Source: Drosophila miranda | Lineage: Eukaryota > Arthropoda > Insecta > Diptera > Drosophilidae | Assembly: GCF_003369915.1 (NCBI RefSeq) | Contig: NW_022881603.1 | Location: forward strand, 5,935,249-5,999,248 | Direction of reading: 5' to 3' | Length of the DNA: 64,000 nt | Shown: piece after piece, positions 58,969-64,000 of the stretch | Layout: every line of letters starts with the position of its first letter | Numbering within the stretch: position 1 is the stretch's first letter | Translations under genes and position numbers: made by a program | The notes under the pieces: generated by a model | Database searches by the model: none | Seen by the model: the letters and a program-made list of their open reading frames with translations, nothing else | What the model was told of the DNA's origin: nothing

Positions 58969-59899
58969 ATGGATGGAAGGTCAAGCAACAGTTGGAGCTC
59001 CAACATAATATCAGTACTGTACTCAAACATGTTTCTATCTATCGCCCCCCCATTAATGGACTTTGAAGACGAATTGCTGTGGATAAATCAGTCAAACAGT
59101 GGAAAACTGAAAATATTATATGACAAATCGAATTATGTTACTCCCAATACAAAGCTCCTCATTGAACAAGCATTTATACAGCCTCTAAGTCTTCAAGATC
59201 AACAGATACTGTTTGATGATTTGCTGAAACAGAAGTCTGACATTACGCACCAATATGGATTGACACCCGCAAAGGTATGTTTCATTTCATTGAAATTGTG
59301 TTGATTGATAGCCAAATGTCTTTTATAGCTTCCCCTGCTGGTTGAAAACAATCCACTCATTTCCATCGAAATCTTGTTAAGACTGATGATGACCTCGGAC
59401 ATTACAGAGTACTTTAACATATTGGTTAATATGGACATAACTTTGCATTCCATGGAGGTGGTCAACAGGTAAGTTTGACACAAATCAATGCACTATTTGT
59501 ACATTAAATTAACTCTGTTTTGTCCTTTCCTTCTACTCAGATTAACAACGTCTGGTCCTCTACCCACAGAGTTCATTCATTTGTACATCAGTAATTGTAT
59601 CTCAACCTGTGAAACAGTCAAAGATAAGTACATGCAGTCCCGTCTGGTACGGCTAGTATGTGTGTTTCTACAGTCTTTAATTCGAAATAAGATCGTTAAC
59701 GTCAAGGTAAGTGACTGAGTTATCGATTTAGTATAGCTTTAATATTACATTCAATCAATTGCAGGAATTGTTCATTGAAATTGAGGCCTTCTGCGTTGGT
59801 TTTAGCAAAATTAAGGAAGCAGCAGCATTATATCATCTCATTAAACATTTGGAAACAGGAGAAAGTGCACTGTCCTCGAATTCCATATCGAAGCAATAG
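58969..59899 (+). CDS. Not11: CCR4-NOT complex subunit 11
   Basis: Exons 58969-59274, 59329-59468, 59541-59706 and 59765-59899 join in phase to 248 residues, intact. Starts [20 protein letters not shown]. Helical CNOT11 fold (DUF2363 region): [63 protein letters not shown], then [30 protein letters not shown]. In the complex it pairs with CNOT10 and binds the N-terminal part of NOT1, in deadenylation of mRNA. An upstream in-frame GTG is only 6 nt away, so the ATG choice is clear. The promoter and 5' UTR are displaced by the BEL element. AATAAA at 60102-60107 could end the transcript. Confidence 0.93.
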
Positions 59900-60134
59900 C
59901 CAATTCTATTATTAACCTACATGTGTTTGTAACTTTTTTATACAATGAAAAGGTTGTTGATGAAAAGCCAATCAAAATTGTACCAATAATTTCTAGAGTG
60001 CACCCATACCCGCCCCTGGCCGGTCCCGGGGAAACCACATAAATAGATTTTAAAAAAAAGGAGGAAACGCATTTACTACATGTAAAAACAATTTCGCATT
60101 TAATAAATTAAGTATCTAGTTGAAGATTTGTATT
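59900..60134. other. Intergenic gap between convergent CNOT11 and MAN1
   Basis: 235 bp, 3' UTRs of both genes; no other feature seen. Confidence 0.6.
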
Positions 60135-62075
60135 CTATGAGTGAGTATTGGCTGCCTCGTTTGGAAGAAAATATGGGGGCTCGGCTGCTGGTTTTGGGAA
60201 ACGGCTTAGATAGCGTTCAAGTCTTAGAAATTTAATCGATATTAGGCGATTGTCGAACCACCATCCATTGATTTCATTGTGTATCATGCCAGCGTCCTCC
60301 TCAGTTGCACATCGGATATAGACGCAGCACGACTGTATATCCAGTTGCACGTCACATATCTTGCAGCGGGGCCCGACCTTCTCAATGATTGACTCCACGA
60401 TGGACTGCTTCAAATTGGGTTGTTCGACTTCTGTCAAATCAAACATGTGCCTGACCTTCAGACAGGGTGTCGGTGGGTTCGCAATTTTGTTTGAATTATC
60501 GAGTGCGGAAATCTGCCACTTCTTGACCAATTCATTTTTCTCCAAGTTCCTGTTCCAGGCAATGGTGCGCAGTGTCTTCCCGTCTCGTAAGGCCATGCCG
60601 AACAGCACCCGGCTATCGTTCTTCTCCAACATCTTGATGGCTTTATTCCAATACGATAGTTGCTTAGAGCGTTTCTCCGAAGGCACTAGCTTTTCCTGCA
60701 GCTGGTTCAATGTCAGTTCAGGGCTTTCAGACTGCAAGCTCTGGTTTTTCAGTTCTTGTATGATGTCTTTTGTTAATTGGTCCACAGCAACCAGGGCTTT
60801 CTTTTGTTGCATGCGATACACTACTATGCCGAAATAGACCATGAGGACGCCGAATACCACCAGAATGAGAGTACCCATTACTGCAAAAAAGCGTTTAATT
60901 TTCTTAAATACAAAGCACTTGAGAGGCAGATTTGGTTCAGACAGTTCAAAGTAAGAGCCCTGTTCCAGAGTGTTGGCCGAGCCCGTTGTACCCAAAATGT
61001 TTATCATCCATTGCGGATTCTCCGAGATTAGGTATTGAATGGCCAGCAGATTGCTCTGCATATTCGCCCTCGGAGTCTTGCTATTAATGACTAGCTCTCT
61101 GACAAACTCGCTCACGTCAAGGCTTGGCGACTGGCTGGCATCTGTACAGGGATGGAGCCTGGCTCGCTCGTTCAAACGCTTAAAAAGTTCCTCACTCATG
61201 AGCAACGAACTCTTTAAAGATTCTTTTCCTATGCAGTGCACCTTCTCTTTGGCCAATTGCAAGTCATTTTGGTTACACAATGTATACTTCAATGCTGTTT
61301 TCTCCATGGGGCTCTGATCGAATTTCTTGCTCGTATAGAGGACTGTAATAATTGCCAGAAATATCACCAAGAGACCAATCAGCATTTGTGGTATGATGTA
61401 TTGTCTAATATCGGGGTTTTTAAAAAACGACTTAAGATCGGATAAGACGAAACGTTTAAATTTTCCATTCCTTGGTTGCGGCATCCTCGACATTTGAGCA
61501 GCGTGCGTGACTTTGGGACTGATCTTCCTCTGCAGTGTGGTGTCCCGAAAGCTTAGCAATCTATTAACCACGCCTCCATCTGAAATTTTTATTTTTCCAC
61601 TCTGCTTGGCATAGCTGTTGGACGAGTCAATCGAGAAGGGCATGGAGCACTGTGGGCGGTATGTGCCATTCATATTCATATTGTGCGGCATGCACTCACT
61701 GTCGTAATTGGCTGCCACAACAGGTGGTGGGGCATACATCTTGGAAGCCGACATTTGCAGTGTGTTTAAATCGGGCTCGTCGTAGTTACGCTGGTTAAAT
61801 ACTGAAGGATTTCTGCACAATTCAATGTCGTTGTTGTTGTTTACAGCAGACAAACGCTGTGGATATTTAAATATAGGTGGTTCGCGCTGCTCTTGAGAGT
61901 ACAGGGCATACTTGGTACTTCTTCTCTTTAGTTTCTCCGCCTTTTTGTGTTTTTTTAACTTTTGAATTAACACCGCTCTGGTTGTTTCCGTCACAGGAGT
62001 GCTTGGAAATCCGCATTGAATCAGCTTTCTATGCAGATCGAGGTCGCTCAGGCTGCTTAAGCTTTCCGTTGACAT
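60135..62075 (-). CDS. MAN1: MAN1, inner nuclear membrane LEM protein
   Basis: 646 residues in one exon, intact. LEM domain at about 5-45 ([21 protein letters not shown]), which binds BAF; a disordered nucleoplasmic stretch; transmembrane segment 226-247 ([22 protein letters not shown]); a lumenal domain with paired Cys; second transmembrane segment about 397-420; then a nucleoplasmic winged-helix region and a C-terminal UHM/RRM-like domain ([19 protein letters not shown] ... [18 protein letters not shown]). MAN1 restrains R-Smad signalling at the inner nuclear membrane. The start follows a short 5' UTR; ATCTGCAAG near 62092 suggests an upstream splice acceptor on the minus strand. Confidence 0.94.
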   Translation of the reverse strand: MSTESLSSLSDLDLHRKLIQCGFPSTPVTETTRAVLIQKLKKHKKAEKLKRRSTKYALYSQEQREPPIFKYPQRLSAVNNNNDIELCRNPSVFNQRNYDEPDLNTLQMSASKMYAPPPVVAANYDSECMPHNMNMNGTYRPQCSMPFSIDSSNSYAKQSGKIKISDGGVVNRLLSFRDTTLQRKISPKVTHAAQMSRMPQPRNGKFKRFVLSDLKSFFKNPDIRQYIIPQMLIGLLVIFLAIITVLYTSKKFDQSPMEKTALKYTLCNQNDLQLAKEKVHCIGKESLKSSLLMSEELFKRLNERARLHPCTDASQSPSLDVSEFVRELVINSKTPRANMQSNLLAIQYLISENPQWMINILGTTGSANTLEQGSYFELSEPNLPLKCFVFKKIKRFFAVMGTLILVVFGVLMVYFGIVVYRMQQKKALVAVDQLTKDIIQELKNQSLQSESPELTLNQLQEKLVPSEKRSKQLSYWNKAIKMLEKNDSRVLFGMALRDGKTLRTIAWNRNLEKNELVKKWQISALDNSNKIANPPTPCLKVRHMFDLTEVEQPNLKQSIVESIIEKVGPRCKICDVQLDIQSCCVYIRCATEEDAGMIHNEINGWWFDNRLISIKFLRLERYLSRFPKPAAEPPYFLPNEAANTHS

Positions 62076-62400
62076 TTTAGGTATATGTTATCTGCAAGAA
62101 GAAATAGTAAATGGTATATGTGAGTGTTGTTCTAATGATGGTTGTATTTAAAAAAAGAAGTTTTAGATTTCGGCATACTTCAGCAGAGATATGTGAACAT
62201 ATTTATGCATGTATGTCCGCATGTATGCTTGGACCTTCAACTGATTAAATTGGTATTTATTGCTTAAATCCACCTAGGATCCGATGAAGTTATGTATATT
62301 GATGTGGATAAAAATTCAAAAGTCGCTGTGGAGATAATGTTTTTTATCCCCAATCGGCCGACTAATTATTTCGAATTAAATAAAACTCGTCGCAGAAATA
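62076..62400. other. MAN1 upstream region
   Basis: AT-rich, no gene seen; the boundary with the adjacent BEL/Pao-derived DNA is not sharp. Confidence 0.45.
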
Positions 62401-62650
62401 AAATTACGATATGTTCTTTAATGCGTGACATCCAAATTGCAAGTGTGGCTTGCCTGCCCTTTACATTGCCGCTCCGATCGCTAAGCGCAGCTTCGCTCGG
62501 CCGACGTCGGTAGGCAGACGCAAAGCGGAGATAGCGAAGAGCGACCTGGCAGAGAGCGTTTAGCAGGGCAAGCAAGCGCAAAGCTTTAACAAACAAATGT
62601 GTGACATAGACATAAGTAACAAACAAAATAAGCGGCTGAGGGCCAAGAAT
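62401..62650 (-). repeat. Probable LTR of second BEL/Pao-derived element
   Basis: GC-rich block (CGCTAAGCGCAGCTTCGCTCGGCCGACGTCGG region) with repeated GCGAAGAGCG/GCGCAAAGC motifs, in the position expected for a 3' LTR after the Pao-like frame on the minus strand. Only one copy is in the window, so the ends are undefined. Confidence 0.4.
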
Positions 62651-62671
62651 TAGTTGCTATTTGGCAAGCAG

Positions 62672-63940
62672 CTAATCGGCTGGGTTCTGCTCCGAACATT
62701 CACCACCCGTTGGAAGGCAAAGGCTTTCAACAGATCCATCCCGAAGGGGCAGAACCGCTATTTTTCCAACGGCCCTCTTGAAGATGTTTGCTTGGGCGCA
62801 GCTGGCGGCTACGCTGGGATGATCGTCGAACGCAGCAATCGGCGCTTCTTTACGAAGGCGGCTTGTCGTGATTACGTCTTGATCATCGGGAACCTCTGTA
62901 ATTGCATAGAATGGCAGGAAATTTGGCAATGTAGAAATTGTTGAAAGTTGAATTTCATTTAGCGTGGATATGTAGGTTTTTAATATATGAAAAAGTTCGC
63001 GCTGCAGTTCCTGATTCTCCGATCGCAGTTTTTTCACTTGCACCTGGCACTCGAGCAGCTGCTTCCTGCATTGCTGCTCTAAGTTTTGGTACTCCAGCGT
63101 TGTGGGTCGAAAATCGTCAATAGAGATGCACGAGGAATTTTCAAAATCGGCTAAAGCTGCACGCTTATTCTCCGAGCTATCAATGCTTCCTGATACTATC
63201 CAACCAAGTTTTGTCTCCTGCAATGTTGGCAATTGGGCTGATAGTCGAATCTGTCCGACGCACATTAAATCGAAGAACAAAACAGAACCTATCAACAGAT
63301 CGATACGTTGGGGCTTGGAGAAATTAGGATCAGCTAGTTTTAGATTATTCGGCATTGGCCAATCCTTTGCGTCTACGCCGAAGTTAGGCTGCATTTCCGT
63401 AATTGAGTTGGTGACAATTTCAGCGAAGGAAGCTCGATAGCTTGCGTCCTGGGATTGTACAACTATATGTACAGACTTGCTCGAAGGTAGAATGGAATCT
63501 CCGATTCCAGGGATGTGAACATAAGACGAGCGATGATCCAACTGCAACTGATCAGCAAGTCTAGATGTTACAAAGTTTGCCTGTGATGCAGAATCCAAAA
63601 TGGCACGACATGGGATAAGTGCTCCATAACGATCTGTAACATGGACGAGGGCAGTAGGTAGCAACATGTTCTTGCTAGGCTGAGATTTCTGGATCGAGGG
63701 GGGAGGGCTAGAACACCCGCTTGCTAGAAGCACAGTCGCGGCCTCTTGGTGGATCGATTCCTCGGCCGGTGGAGAGGAAGATGAAGCACCAGTTCCCGAT
63801 GGAATGTGGAGTAGCGTGTGATGTTTGGCCTGGCAATGCCTGCAAAGTCCTGACCTGCACCTCTGCAATTCATGGCCTTTGTTGAGGCAGTTCAAACACA
63901 AGCGGCTCTTTGCTTCTTTGTATCGTTCAAACGCAGAGAT
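62672..63940 (-). pseudogene. BEL/Pao-derived protease fragment joined to a coiled-coil tail
   Basis: Open on the minus strand from about 63940 to 62672. Pao-type zinc-binding cluster (LCLNCLNKGHELQRC...CRHCQAKHHTLLH), then protease (ILDSASQANFVTSRLADQLQL) where the usual DSG is DSA, and the conserved Pao block WPMPNNLKLADPNFSKPQRIDLLIG...LPTLQETKLGWIVSG. Where related elements enter RT, this frame turns into a predicted coiled-coil (LEQQCRKQLLECQVQVKKLRSEN) and about 110 residues I do not recognise. Either RT and integrase were deleted and joined to other sequence, or foreign sequence was captured. It continues beyond the window. Confidence 0.7.
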
Positions 63941-64000
63941 TCAGGAATTCCTGACATCTAGATATGTAATGCTCGGAGGAATTGCAATGGTTACATATGG

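Overview
The window is Drosophila genomic DNA from Muller element C (the region homologous to 2R 60A of D. melanogaster), here heavily invaded by transposons. Seven host loci are recognisable from conserved protein motifs and exon structure. In order they are ppk29-like (+), seizure/sei (-), gamma-Snap1 (+), twinstar/tsr (+), IntS1 (-), CNOT11 (+) and MAN1 (-). From memory, the same set lies together in D. melanogaster; I could not check this. The species is not D. melanogaster, and the exact species cannot be named from sequence alone.

Layout. 1-7693: most of a Ty3/gypsy-type element (family A) with 1.65-kb LTRs. 7694-23890: the ppk29-like gene, split by a dead copia-type element (8076-12976, TSD GGCCT) and by a coding-intact 9.9-kb relative of A (family B, 13966-23855, 2-kb LTRs, TSD ACAT). 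24223-27582: sei, 12 exons. 28244-29876: gamma-Snap1. 31397-45365: tsr, whose first intron has grown to 13.1 kb. That intron holds a Tc1-like element (32645-34328) and a P-superfamily-like inverted-repeat element (34406-44309), which itself contains a PIF/Harbinger transposon (34464-37125) and a gypsy-type element (37677-44105). 45658-51998: IntS1. 52541-58958: a BEL/Pao element ending 10 bp before the CNOT11 start codon. 58969-59899: CNOT11. 60135-62075: MAN1. From about 62.4 kb to the end: a degenerate second BEL/Pao-derived element. Roughly two thirds of the window is mobile DNA.

Host gene condition is mixed. tsr, IntS1, CNOT11 and MAN1 read as intact, full-length genes. ppk29 carries two exon insertions and one frameshift. 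sei has every exon in phase except for two short deletions (about 13 nt and 2 nt). gamma-Snap1 has a 1-nt frame error at the exon 4/5 junction. High TE load plus patchy small lesions on Muller C is what a degenerating neo-Y would look like (the D. miranda neo-Y derives from this element). Sequencing or assembly indels, or a pericentric location, are the alternatives.

The most unusual biology is in families A and B. Both Gag proteins begin with a complete RING-H2 zinc finger of identical ligand spacing. Both join gag to pol at an A AAA AAC slippery heptamer in the correct phase. Both have the primer-binding site displaced 26-38 nt from the LTR. In addition, one B copy sits exactly between the convergent ppk29 and sei genes, whose 3' ends form a natural antisense pair in D. 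melanogaster.
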